Source of the DNA: Heterodera schachtii
Taxonomy: Eukaryota > Nematoda > Chromadorea > Rhabditida > Heteroderidae
Assembly (NCBI GenBank): GCA_023374025.1
Contig: SIJG01000081.1
Location: 603,477-667,476 of the forward strand
DNA length: 64,000 nt
Direction: 5' to 3'
The notes under the pieces were generated by a model that saw only the letters and a program-made list of their open reading frames with translations, was not told the DNA's origin and did not search any database. Positions 27,447-39,765 of the stretch are shown piece after piece. Made by a program: the position numbers and the translations under genes. Position 1 is the first letter of the stretch. Every line of letters begins with the position of its first letter.

Positions 27447-28473
27447 TTCAGGACATGCATAATACCTATATGGGTGTGGGGTACTGTAATTTCCTGTTTT
27501 ATGAACGCACTTCCAAATTTAAAAAAATGTTTGATGGGTATAAATGCAAGAAATTCAGACAAAAACTTTCTTAATTAATGATAATTAATTAATGCGCATT
27601 TGGGAAAACAAAATTAAAATTGGAAGTGCGCAAAAAAACAGGAAAAATTGTGCGGAACAACCCAGAAATTGTTGTTTTTTAAATTATTCTTATGTTCGTC
27701 ATAATCAAAACTCAAAAAACCAAATTGAGTGTGTTGCCTGCTGAATCTCTCTCTCTCCCATTCTTCATCTCTGTTTTGTGTTGGTCTCACTTTGATTTTG
27801 AAAATGAATTTTTAAGAAACATGTTACGCATATTATGATTATTATTTGAAATTGACTGCTAATTTCCCTGCAACTCATCATACAAAAATAAAATAAACGG
27901 TTTAAAAAATGGAATATTTTAACATAAAAAAATTCAAAAAATACAGAAAAAAGATGTACAAGTTGTCATTGGCCCAATTTATCTAATATTGGCCCAAATT
28001 CTGTTAGATTTTCAAAAAAAATTCGTTACTAATAAGGCGCACAATCTGTTAAAATAAGAGCTCGACATTTTGAAAAACACAAAAGCTAAGAAAAAAATCC
28101 TGGCCTGGGTCCAGCTCGAAATCTAATTTAAATATTCAAATTGTTATCCTTGGCAGATATCTGAGATCCGCCAATTAGTGAGACTCGAGACTGCAAATTT
28201 TCGAGACTCGGGTGGTTAAATGAACATATTTTTGACACCCCGAGAATTGTGAATTTTCACACATTCATCATCAATTTAATTGATCACACAGTGTTTCTCT
28301 TTATTCAATGCCCATCAAAAAGCAAAAAATGTCCCATTGCCAGCGATAATATTACCAAAATTGTACGTGTATTTGTTAAAAATGTATCAATTAACATTGA
28401 TCACCACTCTCTCTGATCACTCAAATGGTTTTGTCTGACTGTCTGTCCTTCCACTCTCTCTCTCTCTTGTTGA
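27447..28473. other. Intergenic, AT-rich
   Basis: No gene supported. It separates the convergent lunapark (plus) and flp-12 (minus) genes. It contains CT-rich stretches at 27745-27765 and 28454-28468 near the flp-12 3' end. Confidence 0.6.
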
Positions 28474-29903
28474 TCATCGTCTTCTCTTCCCGAATCGGAT
28501 GAACTCGAATTTGTTCTTCCGCTTTTCCGTGAATTTGGGCACAATTGGGACTGAAAAAACATTTCTAAAATCATGTTCTTTCCTCCCGATCATTTTATCA
28601 AAGTGTCCAATCAACACTAAATACAGTATCCAGTTTCATTTATGATATTTGAAAGCCTGCCAACAAAAATTTTCTAAAGAAGATGGCAAAAAAATTTGGA
28701 TTTAAAAATGAGAATTTCGGATTTCTGGGAAAATTTTTTGTAGGTTTTTCCTCGATTCTTTATCAGATTTTCACAAAAAACTGCTAATATTGTGGAACTT
28801 TTGGAAAAATTTAGCGAAACTTTTTGGAAAATTTGGGTGAGAGATGTCTTCGATGGGGTCCATTAAGGAAAAACGTAACCAATGGTTGATTGTCCATTCA
28901 CAAAATGAATGAGGGACGACCGAATTTGCTAATTATGGTCAGTCAATTACACTTAGAGCTCATATAATTAATTAATTTAATTTAATTTGTTATAACGAAA
29001 GCGGGACAGTATCATAAAAAAGAGAAAAAAGTATGGTAATTATGGCAAAATGATCAGCTGATCAGTTAACCTAATTAATTTGCATTTTTTTTTTCTTTTG
29101 GCGTTTTGTCCTGGGGCATAAATGAAATCCCACCAATTAAGTCACCCCCCCCCCCCCCATTGTTCTCCTCACCTTCTTTATAGCTCTGAAGAAGTTCCAG
29201 TGCACCTGTGTGAATGAATGATGTTGGGCCATGATTTTAAAAATGGCATTTTTTCAAATTATTCCAATTAAATTTTGGCACCCTCTGTGACGCAACAATT
29301 TGCCAAAATGAATGCCAATTTTAAATTATTTTACCCAAAAGTCGGGCCTCCACTTTGTCCATGACTTCGCCCTCAACTCCGGCGCCCATTATTGGGCTGC
29401 TGTTGTCATTCATCAGTTGTTCTGCATTCGCGAAGCCTAAAATTGCCCCCAAAAAATGGGATTTTATGGCACTCGCGGGAGTCATTAGTGGGAAAATGGA
29501 GTGGTCCAAGAAGATTTATTATGAAAAATAATGCCGGATGGGCCACCGAAACTTTGAAATTGGCTTATCCACATCATTTAAATCCCGATTTTTTGAATGG
29601 GAAAGTTTGGCATTTTGAAAATAGGGCACGGCGGCATTTCTTTGATTTGGCATTTTGAATTTTATTTGGACATATGATGATGTCATAGGATTGCTCACGG
29701 CATTAAAAGCTCGATTTTTTGAAGGGTAGTTTTGGCATTTTGAAATAAATTGATTTGCTGGCATTTTGAATTTGGGAGCGCCAAAAAACAACCGTACCAA
29801 GCTGGGGCATCACTTTGGCACTGCTGCCGGACGGCATCAACAGCAGAAGCGAAGTGGCCAACACAAACAGCAAGAAGACGGTGGTTGAAATTTGGAGTGC
29901 CAT
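28474..29903 (-). CDS. flp-12: FMRFamide-like neuropeptide precursor, flp-12 type
   Basis: Secreted neuropeptide precursor. Exons on the minus strand: 29903-29798, 29436-29335, 29205-29173 and 28550-28474; phases 1, 1, 1 agree. The predicted protein is 105 residues: signal peptide (MALQISTTVFLLFVLATSLL, cleavage probably after the SGSSA stretch), a spacer (ANAEQLMNDNSSPIMGAG, EGEVMDKVEARLLGALELLQ) and one peptide near the C-terminus. That peptide is KR-KNKFEFIRFG-KRRR-stop: dibasic sites on both sides and a C-terminal Gly as amide donor, predicting KNKFEFIRF-amide. C. elegans FLP-12 is RNKFEFIRF-amide, and the Lys version is, to my knowledge, reported from potato cyst nematode. Donors are GTACGG, GTAAAA and GTGAGG; acceptors are TTTTAG, CACACAG and TTTTTTCAG. 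A minisatellite lies in its 5' flank. Confidence 0.95.
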
Positions 29904-29948
29904 TTTAAAATGAAATTTCTTAAAAAGGAATTAAATTTTTGCAATTTA

Positions 29949-30130
29949 TTTTTTTGAGAGTGCCGTGGCCGCTTTTTTGGCAATTTCTTTTTTTGAGAGT
30001 GCCGTGGCCGCTTTTTTGGCAATTTCTTTTTTTGAGAGTGCCGTGGCCGCTTTTTTGACAATTTCTTTTTGAGAGTGCCGTGGCCGCTTTTTTGGCAATT
30101 TCTTTTTTTGAGAGTGCCGTGGCCGCCGTG
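29949..30130. repeat. 39-bp minisatellite, five copies, 5' of flp-12
   Basis: Copies of GAGAGTGCCGTGGCCGCTTT start at 29956, 29995, 30034, 30071 and 30110; one copy is 2 bp shorter. It lies 50-230 bp upstream of the flp-12 ATG, in the likely 5' UTR or promoter. The minus-strand frame translating it as a repeated Lys-rich peptide is an artefact of the repeat. Confidence 0.93.
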
Positions 30131-33100
30131 CCGTCGCCGTTGGTTAAAAGCCAAAAAACGGGGGGGGGGGGGGGGGGAGGGGGAGGAGCGCGATCTTTTT
30201 GGATGAGAAATGATTGTTCTTCCAACAAAATGGGGGTAATGGAGCGGAGAATGGGGACAATGAATGGGTGGGGGAGAGCTTGTCCAATTTTGGAAGGACC
30301 AACCAGCGTCATACATCCCCTCCGGCGCTTTTTTTTTTTGCGGGGGGGGGCACTAAATCTCATGACAAAAAGTTAATGGGCGATGGATGGAAGGCACCGA
30401 CGGGGAGGGGGCAATTTGGCGACAATCCGGCTTAAAAATGTTTGAAAAGCGGGGTTTTTAAATGGATTTTTCGAAATTTTACAGGCCTAATCGAGAAAAC
30501 TTAGTGCCAGCTATATGGCCCAACAGTTGGCACTTTCCGTGCCTTCGGACGGGGGCGGGGATGGGCCAACAGTTGACACTTCCGTGCCTTCGGGCGGGGG
30601 CGGGGAAGAGGGGGAATGATTTATGCCATCACATTTTTTATCCCCCCGTCAAAACTGTCCATTGTTGCTACTGCTGGTGGATGCGGTGGGAGTGCCACTC
30701 CCCCCCCCCCCCCCAAAAAAGAGCAACCGTAGCTTGGGTGCCGGTGTCAATTTGCGAATTTCAAGAATTTTAAGTCTGGTATTTCAAGAGAGTCTTGATT
30801 CTCAGACTCTCGGGGGCAAATTCTCGAGGTTCGAGATTTTTTTGATTCTCGAACAGGCGCTCTTAGCTGGTAGTAGTGGTGGTGGTGGTCGTCGTGGTAC
30901 CAATGTGCCATAATCGTAGCGCTGCTGACAAATGCCAATTTGGCCCTGAAAAAATGGCCCAAAACTTGGGCTGGCCAAGACCAAGCCTTTGAATCCCTGT
31001 GGATGTTGAAAAATTTGGCCAAAAAGGCGAATGCCAAAGAAATTGTTTGTGTTGCTTGGCTGTGCCGCGGCAGAATGGAACAATGGGCGACCAATGATGA
31101 GTGAATGGAAGTGATAAATCGGCCCTTTGCGTTTGCCGCCCAAATTAGCGGCTAATGACCCACCAACAACAAAAATTTTTGTTGCTGCTCTGCTTGCTAA
31201 TGCTACAACAAAATAACTTTTTCGAGATCCGACAACAATGGCATGAAAATTTGGTGTGCCGTGCCGTTATTTCCTTTTTTGGCACGCTCACTTTTTTTTC
31301 ATCCATCGTACACAAAAAAGGGAGAAATTTTGTAAATTTATGCCATCCCCCTCGGCCCGCTAAAACGGATTTGTTGACAGGAAGCACAACAGCAAGATAA
31401 GGAAATAAAAAAAAATGCTTGAAAATAGAGAAAAATCGGATCTCGATAAATGTCGTCGAATTTTGTGCCAAAATTTGTTTTTTTTTTAAAATAATATTTT
31501 TAGGAAAAATAATTTTTGTTTTCTGACGATACTGCCAAGGTTTCAGTTAAATGATGAACTTTTAATAAATTTTCTTAAGTTCTAAAAAAGTTAAGGACAA
31601 AAATTTGAAATTTTTTATTCGGTCAAAAATTAAGGAGTTTATAAAAAAATAAGGAAATATTTTCAACAATTTTTAATGAAAAAAAAATTTGTTTGAATTG
31701 AGAAAAAAATTCTAAAAAAACAATTGCTAATAATTTTTGCAAATATTTATTTTAAAAAATATTTGTGCCATCCGCTTTTTCCCTAAATAAAAAAATTCTA
31801 GCCCTACATTTTAGTGTAATTTAAAAAAATAAAATTTTGCAATTCGAATTTAATTCCTGGCACACTCACCCACCGTTTATGCCAATTTTTCAGTAAAATA
31901 AAATTACATTAAAAAATTTTCAAAAAAATTTTCTCGGCACCGTCGCTGGACACGGCATTTTTTCTCGTTCTCATTTGTAGGAAATCATCAAAATTAACGA
32001 GCAACAAAAGCACATTTATTCACCGATACAACTGCTAATTGGGTGTACACATACATATAAAACACATTTATTTCATTTTTTCAAGAAATTAATGGAAAAA
32101 ATGAATAAAGAAATTAATGGAAAATTGGGTAAATTTGTGGGAAAAAATTTGCACAAAAAAAAATAAGTAAAAATTCGATTTACAATTTATTTTCTTAAAA
32201 TTAAATTAAATAAAATTATTATTTTTTTTTGATTTTATCAGTTCTTCTAAAATTATTTTTTTTTTGAATGCCATTCACACATTTTCACTTCAAGATTCTC
32301 GAACCTAATATTTTTTATTCATTTGATTTTTATTTTTAGATGAAATTTTTCTATTTTTTTTTTACAAAATTTTGGAAAAACTCAAATTATAAAGTCCCGA
32401 AATTGAAAAATCCAATTTTTATGCTGTCAATTTTTTTTTCTTAATTGCATTTTTATGCGAAAAACAAATTAAAATGCTTCAAATAAGATAAATCGTAAAT
32501 ATTTATTTACAAAAATATATTTAAAAAATTTCTTTATATACTTTTATTTAAATTTCTTTTGACTATTACATATTTTTGGGTGATTAATAAAAAATTTTCA
32601 ATTAAACATTTTTGGCAATTTTAAGACCTAAAATAATGACCTTATTAATGTTTTTAAATTCAAAAAATATATATTTTTTTAAATTTTTAATTGAATTTTT
32701 CAATTTTCATAACCATATTTCGCACTTTCATTTTTTTTTTGCGTCCACAATTTTTTTTTCCAAATTTTTATGTCCCGGAAATCCGATTTTTTTTTTAATT
32801 TTGTAGCCATGAAATTAGTTCCCTGTTAAACAGTACACAAATTACGTATAAATGCCTTATAGTTTATGTAAGTCAGATTACAAAATTATTATGATGCGTA
32901 ATGTTGGAAGATAGAAATTTTATAATCCGATAATCCGCGGATGAAATTGATGATGTAAAACGCGGATTTTGGACAACAAATGCACTTCAACGGGATTTAA
33001 TTTAAAAATTTTCGTTTCATTTTGTCCTATTTTGGCCCTATTTTTTGACTTTCTAGCACCAAAGTCATTCCTCATATGTAGAGGCTTTTCAAATTTAAAA

Positions 33101-33180
33101 ATAGAGACCCTAAAATAATAAAACTTTTTTTTTTCATAAAATTGTGCTTTCTTTGCCTACCTAATTAGAATTTTTAAATG
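30131..33180. other. Intergenic, no supported gene
   Basis: Contains G-runs (30160-30185), a short tandem duplication at 30520-30605 (GTGCCTTCGG followed by GGGGGCGGGG, twice), and a plus frame at 31155-31400 with a hydrophobic start but no domain or splice support. 31480-32900 is extremely AT-rich. At 32925-33010 there is a repeat (CGCGGATTTTGGACAACAAA) also seen at 39478-39525, 33335 and 41252. Confidence 0.6.
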
Positions 33181-33628
33181 ATTACTTGCTAATATACATC
33201 AGGGATCTCTGTCATGCTGATTTCCGATTATTGTTGAGTTCGGAATTCCGATTTCCGAAAAATTTTCAGCCGTCAGAATTCCGATTTCCAATTGCCGAAA
33301 TTTTTTTCAGCCGTCAGATTACTCTGATAGTCAGCGGATGCTTTTTTTGGACAACAAATTCAGTCCAAAAAGATTTGAAAACCAAGTAAATATTTCTCTC
33401 TCTCTCTCTTTTCGTTATCTCTCTCTCTCTCTCCCCCTCCCCCCTCTCTCCTTTCTCTCTCTCTCTATTATCTGGTTCTCTCTCGTTCTCTCTTTTCTTT
33501 TTCGCTCACTCTCTCTCGCTCTATTTATCTCTCTCTCTCTCTCTCTATTTCGTTCTCTCTCTCTCTCTTTGCTCTTTGAAGGCGCCCCAGAGGGCTCTTA
33601 AATTCGGTTGCATGTATGTACAGTGTGT

Positions 33629-34037
33629 CAAGGACTTAGGCAGGGCGGGGGGGGGGGGGGCTGAGGGGGCTAAAGCCCCCCCCCCCCCCCGAAAAAGTAA
33701 AAAATTTTCAGTAAATTTTTTTGAAATTTTAATCAATTTTCTTAACAAAATAGCATTAAAATACTCAAAAAATTTTCCGGCGGCGCCTATCGGCACCGCC
33801 GGACCCCCATTTTACCATATTTTTGAAAAATGGAGGCAAAATGACAAAAATATTAATTTTTTGGCGAAAAACGGCGAAAAATTTTGCAAAATACACCCCA
33901 TAATTCGGGTTTTCAAAAAAAACCAAAAATACACCCCCTAAAAATCGACTTAAAAAAGAAAAATACACCCCTAAAAATCGAATTTTTGACTTCAGCCCCC
34001 CGCCCCCCCCAAAGCCAAGGGTCTGGCTACGCCCTTG
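33629..34037. mobile_element. hAT-like MITE with 8-bp TSD (copy inside the segmental duplication)
   Basis: 409 bp, close homologue of 10357-10749 in the same orientation. Flanked by CAGTGTGT on both sides (33621-33628, 34038-34045). The left end is degenerate (CAAGGACTTAGGC); the right end is GGCTACGCCCTTG. It is absent from the matching region of the second duplication copy, so it inserted after the duplication. Confidence 0.9.
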
Positions 34038-34199
34038 CAGTGTGTGTATTTGTTGTGGAATATTCAAGTTTGGGTAATACTGTCTGTATCTGTAACTCAG
34101 GTATACGGTATATACAATTTCAGGGAATAAGGTGGCTCCACCTGCCGTTGTTTCGGACTGGGATTTAGCAAAAAATTTGCACGGGTTTGGTATCACGGG

Positions 34200-34830
34200 C
34201 GGGGGGCGGAAGTTTGGGCACCGGGAAGTTTGGGCACCAGAAATTTGGGCACCGGGAAGTTTGGGCACCAAATTAAAGATATAAAAAATAAAAATATTTT
34301 TAATTGTAAAAGGCATAGTAAATTTGATCAAATTAGGAATATAAAGTTTTTTAACGAATCTTCACTCGATTAACCATGCTTGTTTTTGCTAAACTCATTA
34401 GCTCATTACCATTCATTCTATATCAATGCCATACATATGTATTATTTATAATTTATAAGATTACAAGGCTCGGTCTGTTCAAGACTTCAAATTTTATGAG
34501 TTTAAATAGAATTAGACTGGTTTCTTGTAATTTCGGGCCCAACTAAGCCGGTATTCAGTTCTAAGTCCAAACAGAAATTAGAACACTTTAAATCTACGTT
34601 TAAACATCTGTAAGAATTGAATAAATAATAAGATTGCCAGGTTTCCATACATAAATTTTTTAATTTTCAAGAACATATAAATTTTTAAGCAAAGAGTTGT
34701 TAAAATTTACTAAATTTTAATGATTTATATAACATTTTATTTATTTATTTTGTTTTATTTTTTTGAAATCCCTTACGCTGGTGCCCAAGCTTCCCGGTGC
34801 CCAAACTTCCTGGTGCCCAAACTTCATGTC
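34200..34830. repeat. Inverted pair of GTTTGGGCACC repeats
   Basis: Three copies of GAAGTTTGGGCACC (34211-34270) are mirrored by inverted copies (GGTGCCCAAGCTTCCC, GGTGCCCAAACTTCC) at 34778-34830, about 500 bp apart with an AT-rich interior. This looks like a foldback element; the boundaries GGTATCACG at both outer sides (34187-34197 and 34835-34845) may be the target duplication. Confidence 0.6.
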
Positions 34831-35802
34831 GCCGGTATCACGTATTTTTTACCAATTATTTCAATGAAAATTTAAACCAATAATTTCTCGAAATTTTTTC
34901 TGCTCCCAGGGATGTCAGCCAACACTGACATTTCCCGAATTGTGAAACTCATTTTTTGTGGGGGGGGGGGGCTTGGTGGGAATTCCGAATTAGGTATGAA
35001 TTTTTTTCGGCTCCATGCTTGCTAACTTTCGCTTGACTTTTTCCATTTTGGCTATTTTAATTTTGGAAAAGAATAATTATGTATATAATATTGAAAGGAA
35101 TCCATTTTCCGAAATTTTTGAGGCCTTCGAATTTTTTTAAAAATTCAATTTAATGGGCAAAAAGAAAAATAGCAAAACAAAAATTTTATACCATCAACAC
35201 ATTTTCATGCACCCACAATGAATTTTTCGACATTACACAGCACAGTATGGCCAAATGGGTACCAAAAAATGCTTAAAATTTTTTGAAAATATCATTTTTA
35301 GGGTAATAAAAAAACCGGGAAAATTTTTGGCATTTTGTCGGGTCGACAATTTGTCTCCACTTGGCTTCAAGGCCACTCCAATTGCAATTCTGATCAACTT
35401 CCGCCGAAAGCAAACAGCAATAACCACATGCATTTTGGGTTCTGATCACAAGAATAAATCATTTTTTGTAGTTTTGGGGATACGGTACATGCGAATAAAA
35501 ATTGGTACGGTATATGTTTGGGCATAAGATTAATTACGGAAAGTGTTGGGCTGGGATAAGAACTATCCAAAAATGGTATTTGTGTTGTTTTTGTGAAAAA
35601 ATAAACAAAAAATAGCGAGATAATCATCAGATTTTCATGCCTCCGTTTCGTCGAGACTGACCGGAGGGATACGGTGAATGTTTGATCAGCGAAATTCGTC
35701 GAGATTGGTCGGATAGATACGGTGCATGTTTGATCGGCGAAATTCGTCGAGACTGATCAGTGCAATTATTCCTCCCCCTCTCCGGCCCCCACACCCAAAA
35801 AA

Positions 35803-35887
35803 TCATGTCGGCACAAAGTCGGGCTGTCCGCCGGCACCGGATGGCAATGCCCTCGTCACTGTCCCTGCCTTCGGCATTTGTGTTCGC
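35803..35887 (-). pseudogene. Decayed copy of the IL-17-like gene terminal exon
   Basis: 85 nt matching the 87-nt last exon at 43627-43713, including the acceptor context and the stop codon. Two single-base deletions relative to the intact copy (GCTGTCC versus GCTGCTCC, and CCGGATGG versus CCGGAATGG) shift the frame. No other IL-17-like exon accompanies it, so it is a relic of the segmental duplication. Three tandem copies of TTCGTCGAGACTGA-type sequence lie just upstream (35645-35760). Confidence 0.85.
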
Positions 35888-36864
35888 CTAAAGCGCCAAA
35901 AAGGCATATCGCGCTCAAGTTGGACCCAGGGCGATCGGTACCTCTGATCACTACTACTTTGAAAAATTCCTTATAAATACCCTCCGAATTCTCTCATTTC
36001 TAGCATTCGCTTTTTTTTTATTCAACATTCTTCATCAATTGTTCACTGTTTTCTCCATTGCAGTATCCTTTACAACAATTATTTTTGCGTATAAGCAAAA
36101 AGCTGAGTTTTGCGTGTTCCCTTTGTACCAATAATTGAGCGCTATTACTAAAGTTCGATTTTGAATTGTTAAAAATCATAAAGGGACCCTTTTGGTTTGC
36201 AGAAGACTTGCTCCAGGGCGTTTTTGTGGTCCCTGATCAGTGATCACTACTATTTTGATCAATTCCTAACAAACTCGAATAAGAAAAATCAATTTCAGTT
36301 AAATTTCATCATTTGACCAAATTTATTTTAAAGATTATGAATTTGTCAAAATAAATGTCAATTCGTGATCAACAACATCGAAAACTCCCGGGAATATACC
36401 TATTCACATTTTTAAGCTAAATTTTTTTTTGCAAAACAAACGAATCCCCCTTTGGTTGTTTGTCCCAGTTAAATGCAAAAATGAAACGGAGGAACTGCAG
36501 TAGAGACCCGTATTTTGTTACAATAGAATCGTTGCGTTGAAATTTCACTCTGAAAATTGCGTGAAAATGGCATTTTTGGTGCATACCTACATAAATGTGT
36601 ATTTTATGTTTTTAAAGTCCAGGTTAGGGGTTCGAAATGGGTCGAAATGAAAGCCAAATTCGTTTTGCCGAATGACCTCAATATATTCGCGACCCACCTA
36701 GAAAAGCGCTAAGATTTTCACGATTAAATTTATGATGCAAAAAATGGGTGCTACGATCGCTACGGTCCTCATAATAATGTGATAAAAAGAGCTGCTTTTT
36801 AATTAGGTATATGCAAATGCTAATTGCTTATTTTGGGTTCGTCCCTTAAAAATTGACTGGATTG

Positions 36865-37520
36865 TCGCGCTAACACCCCATCCTACCGCATCCCGCACTC
36901 ACGCTAAAATATTAATCAAAAAACGCGCCCAACAAAAGTTGGGAAATTCCTGCGCTCAAAATTCATCACAGTTTCATATTTTTGTACAGATTTATGGTCT
37001 TACCTTGGGACAACAATGTCCATACTTTCTTTAATTATTTGGTGGCATTAACTTTTGAGATTTGCATTTGATTGTTTTTAGGCGGATCAAACGACTTCAA
37101 AACCAAGAAATTTGGTTGGTGCAAAAAATCGGACAGCACCACCACGAGCCGTTCGGCTTCAACGTTTGAGGTTTGTTTTGTTGGGGGGGGGGGGGGTGAG
37201 GCATTGCTTTTTGGCAGAGTTCCCAAGTTTTTTTTCAAGTTCATGACAAAAAACACTAAAATTCAGATTTAGAACCACCAAAATTCAGATTCCTTGTAAA
37301 ACAAATTGAGCGCTAAGAAAACTCATTAAAACCATGAAAAATAGACTGAATGTAGCGCCTTAAAATTGTCGCGCTAACCCCACCTACGCCTTCCCACTCA
37401 CGCTAAAATACTAATGAAAAAACGCATCCAACAAAAGTTGAAAAGTCCCACGCTCAAAATTCATCCCTTTTCATATTATTGTACAGATTGTTATGGTTTT
37501 GCCGTGTAATGACAATATTC
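36865..37520. repeat. Tandem duplication of about 155 bp, each copy before an exon-like segment
   Basis: 36865-37023 and 37364-37517 share TTGTCGCGCTAAC, ACTCACGCTAAAAT, CCAACAAAAGTTG, CGCTCAAAATTCATC and a TTGTACAGATT block. The spacing is about 500 bp. Each copy is followed within 60 bp by a TTTTTAG or TTCTTAG acceptor. Confidence 0.8.
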
Positions 37521-37858
37521 AAATTTGCTTTTCTTAGGCGCAAGCGGTCGAGCGTGCTCACATTAATGGTGGCACGATGCGGCGGAGGGATGGTGGAACG
37601 GCGCCCGCCCACCGGCACACACTACGCGTATTTCCGTGCACATTCCATAAGTGCAAATATAAGACGTAAGTTTGCTTTCAGAAAGCACCAATAAAACAGA
37701 CAGACACAGCGAATGAACTGAGAAATGAAAATTAGTTATTTTATTCTGAGCAATTCAATGTAAGAGATAATTTTTTCTCTGTGCTAATACTGAATTGGTC
37801 AGAGAGAAAGCCAATAGTCACCCCTCTGTTTAGGCCTATGTCGAACCTTCAAAGATGA
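37082..37858 (+). CDS. Hypothetical gene fragment with zinc-finger-like Cys pair
   Basis: Not recognised. Exons with matching phases: 37082-37170 (GGSNDFKTKKFGWCKKSD, then a Ser/Thr stretch, donor GTTTGT), 37538-37665 (AQAVERAHINGGTMRRRDGG through RVFPCTFHKCKYKT, donor GTAAGT) and 37834-37858 (PMSNLQR then stop). The join gives CTFHKCKYKT-PMSNLQR, which resembles a C2H2 zinc finger up to the place where the first His would come, but a stop codon stands there. It could be a truncated or broken zinc-finger gene, or a chance reading. The second exon is also open in another frame. No start codon or upstream exon was found. Confidence 0.35.
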
Positions 37859-38738
37859 ACTCGCCGAATGACTGATTGATGGCTGCGGCATCGATGTACA
37901 GAATACCAAGCGATGTTTTTTCGACTTTTGGCTTCACTGATTTTATCTGTCATTTATTTGCATTAAAAATGGATTTCTTTAAATCGGGGGAATTTAACTG
38001 GAAAGAGGAAAATATAGCAAACAGAAAATTAGGCTCTTGTGAAATACTTAGAATTCAAAGCCTTTAGTTGAATGCTTAGGAAGGTTCCCGTTTTTGAAAA
38101 TTTTCTTTTTTATTCATGAAAAATATTATTTCCAAATGATTTCGGGGTCCTTGATACGAATCCGGCATTTGTTTCGACACCGAAATTTCAAAAAAAAAAA
38201 AAAATTTCAAACAGAAATTTTTCAAGAAAGAAATCTTAGAAAAATTTTTTATAAGAAAATTTCAAGAAAAATCATTGAACTTTTTTTTGAAAATTTTCGG
38301 AAAAACAAGTAATAAATTTCAAAAAAATCTTGAAAATTTTTCAGTTTTTTCCTTCAAATCTTATTATAAAAAATTTTTCTATGATTTTTTTCTTGAAAAA
38401 TTTCTAATTATGAATTTTTTTTTTTTTTGAAATTTCTGCGGCGAGATTTTGTCTCGGCGAGATTTCGGCTGGCGAGATTTCGGCCGGCAAGGTTTCGGCT
38501 GCGAGATAGAAAAGAAAAGATATTTATTTTTAAAATTTTTCTCGGCACCGTCGCTTGCTGGCAATGGCATTTTTTTTTTTGCCTGCCTTTTTAATGATTT
38601 CTTTTAATTTTCATCAACATTTTTCATACTTTCAATTTTTTTTCAAAAATTTTTATGTTCTTAGAATTCCGTTTTTTAAATAAATGTTTTTTTCCCGGAA
38701 TTTCCGTTTTTTGATTAAATTTTTGTAGCGGAAATTAC

Positions 38739-39323
38739 GGTACTTCCGGGTTTTGCCACCCCCTGAAATTTTTTTTCTAATAATTTTTTCTAGGATAATT
38801 TTTGATGCTGATCACGAATCTGGCGTTTAATTATAGCTACAACGTATTTTACGTGAGTTACGTGATATTTTACGTGAAAAAGTTCAAAATTTGAAAACAA
38901 AAATATAAATAGTTGGCATAAAGGCAAGAATATTTCGTAAAATCTCATTATTGATTGCTTTTAGCTTGTTTCCTTAAATTTAAACCGGTTTTGAACCAAA
39001 AATTCGAAACTTAAAAAATTCGCAAGTTTTGACTTTTTGTTCGAATTTGGGTTCGAGGTTCGAATTGTGTCGAAAAGGATATAGGAATCGGATTCTCCGA
39101 CCGTGAAAACCCCTAAAATGACTTTACTTTGTGAAAAAAAAATTGAAATTTTTTTTTGAAAAGGGGGGGAGGTACTATCGGCACTATTGCCTTTTTATGT
39201 TTTTCACGTAAAATTTAATATAACTCACGTTGTAGCTAAAATTAAACGTCAGATTCGTGATCAGTATCAAAAATTAGCCTAGAAAAAAAAATTTCAGGGG
39301 GGGTGGCAAAACCCGGAAGTACC
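38739..39323. mobile_element. Foldback element with long inverted ends and 8-bp TSD
   Basis: 585 bp. The arms of about 140 bp run GGTACTTCCGGGTTTTGCCA ... TGATCACGAATCTGGCGTTT ... AGCTACAACGT, inverted at the right end (ACGTTGTAGCT ... AGATTCGTGATCA ... GGCAAAACCCGGAAGTACC). Perfect 8-bp duplication GAAATTAC (38731-38738, 39324-39331). The arms share a TGATCACGAATCTG word with the elements at 16985 and 62971. Confidence 0.9.
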
Positions 39324-39765
39324 GAAATTACTTCCCCGTTACACAAACAGTACACAAATTACGTACAAAATTATCTTTTAGTTTGTGTCAGATTACAAAT
39401 ATTATTTATGATGGATAATGGCGGACGGAGCAACAAAAATTGTATAATCCGACAATCCATTGATGAAAATGATGATGTAAAACGCGGATTTTGGACACCA
39501 AATGCACTCCAAAGGGATTTGAGAGTTAAATTAAAAAAATTTTTTTCAAATTTTTAGTTTCCTTTTGCCCCATTTTAACCCCTATTTTTGGACTTTTTTA
39601 TCATCAAATTCGTCTTCTCCCCGTGCGCAAGAATCAAGCAAATGATTTTTAATCGGTTGTGGGATATTTGTACATGGTTAGCCTTTCATTAAAAAAGAAA
39701 ACCTTAAATTAAAAGGCTCATAAATTAATTAGTTAGCTAATTAATTTAAAAATTCCGTTTTTTAA

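Larger units (their letters stand above)
33186..35950. repeat. Segmental duplication, copy 1
   Basis: Matches 41210-43740 in the same order. Shared blocks: CT tract ending in TTTGAAGGCGCC (33565-33590); GTATACGGTATATACAATTT and CAGGGAATAAGGTGGCTCCA (34100-34145); CAACACATTTTCATGCACCC and ACATTACACAGCACAGTATG (35192-35250); GGCATTTTGTCGGGTCGACA (35330); CAATTTGTCTCCACTTGGCT (35348); and the IL-17-like terminal exon relic at 35803-35887. The copies differ by indels and by independent mobile-element insertions, so the duplication is old. Confidence 0.85.

Noticed and set aside
29949..30130. Possible CRISPR-like array
   Set aside because: Contiguous tandem units without variable spacers, in a eukaryotic genome; a minisatellite.
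29837..30363. Minus-strand frame with a repeated Lys-rich peptide
   Set aside because: Direct translation of the 39-bp minisatellite; not a repeat protein.
31145..31471. Secreted small protein on either strand (hydrophobic start at 31155 plus, Cys-rich minus frame)
   Set aside because: No splice partner, domain or conserved motif; both frames overlap and are composition-driven.
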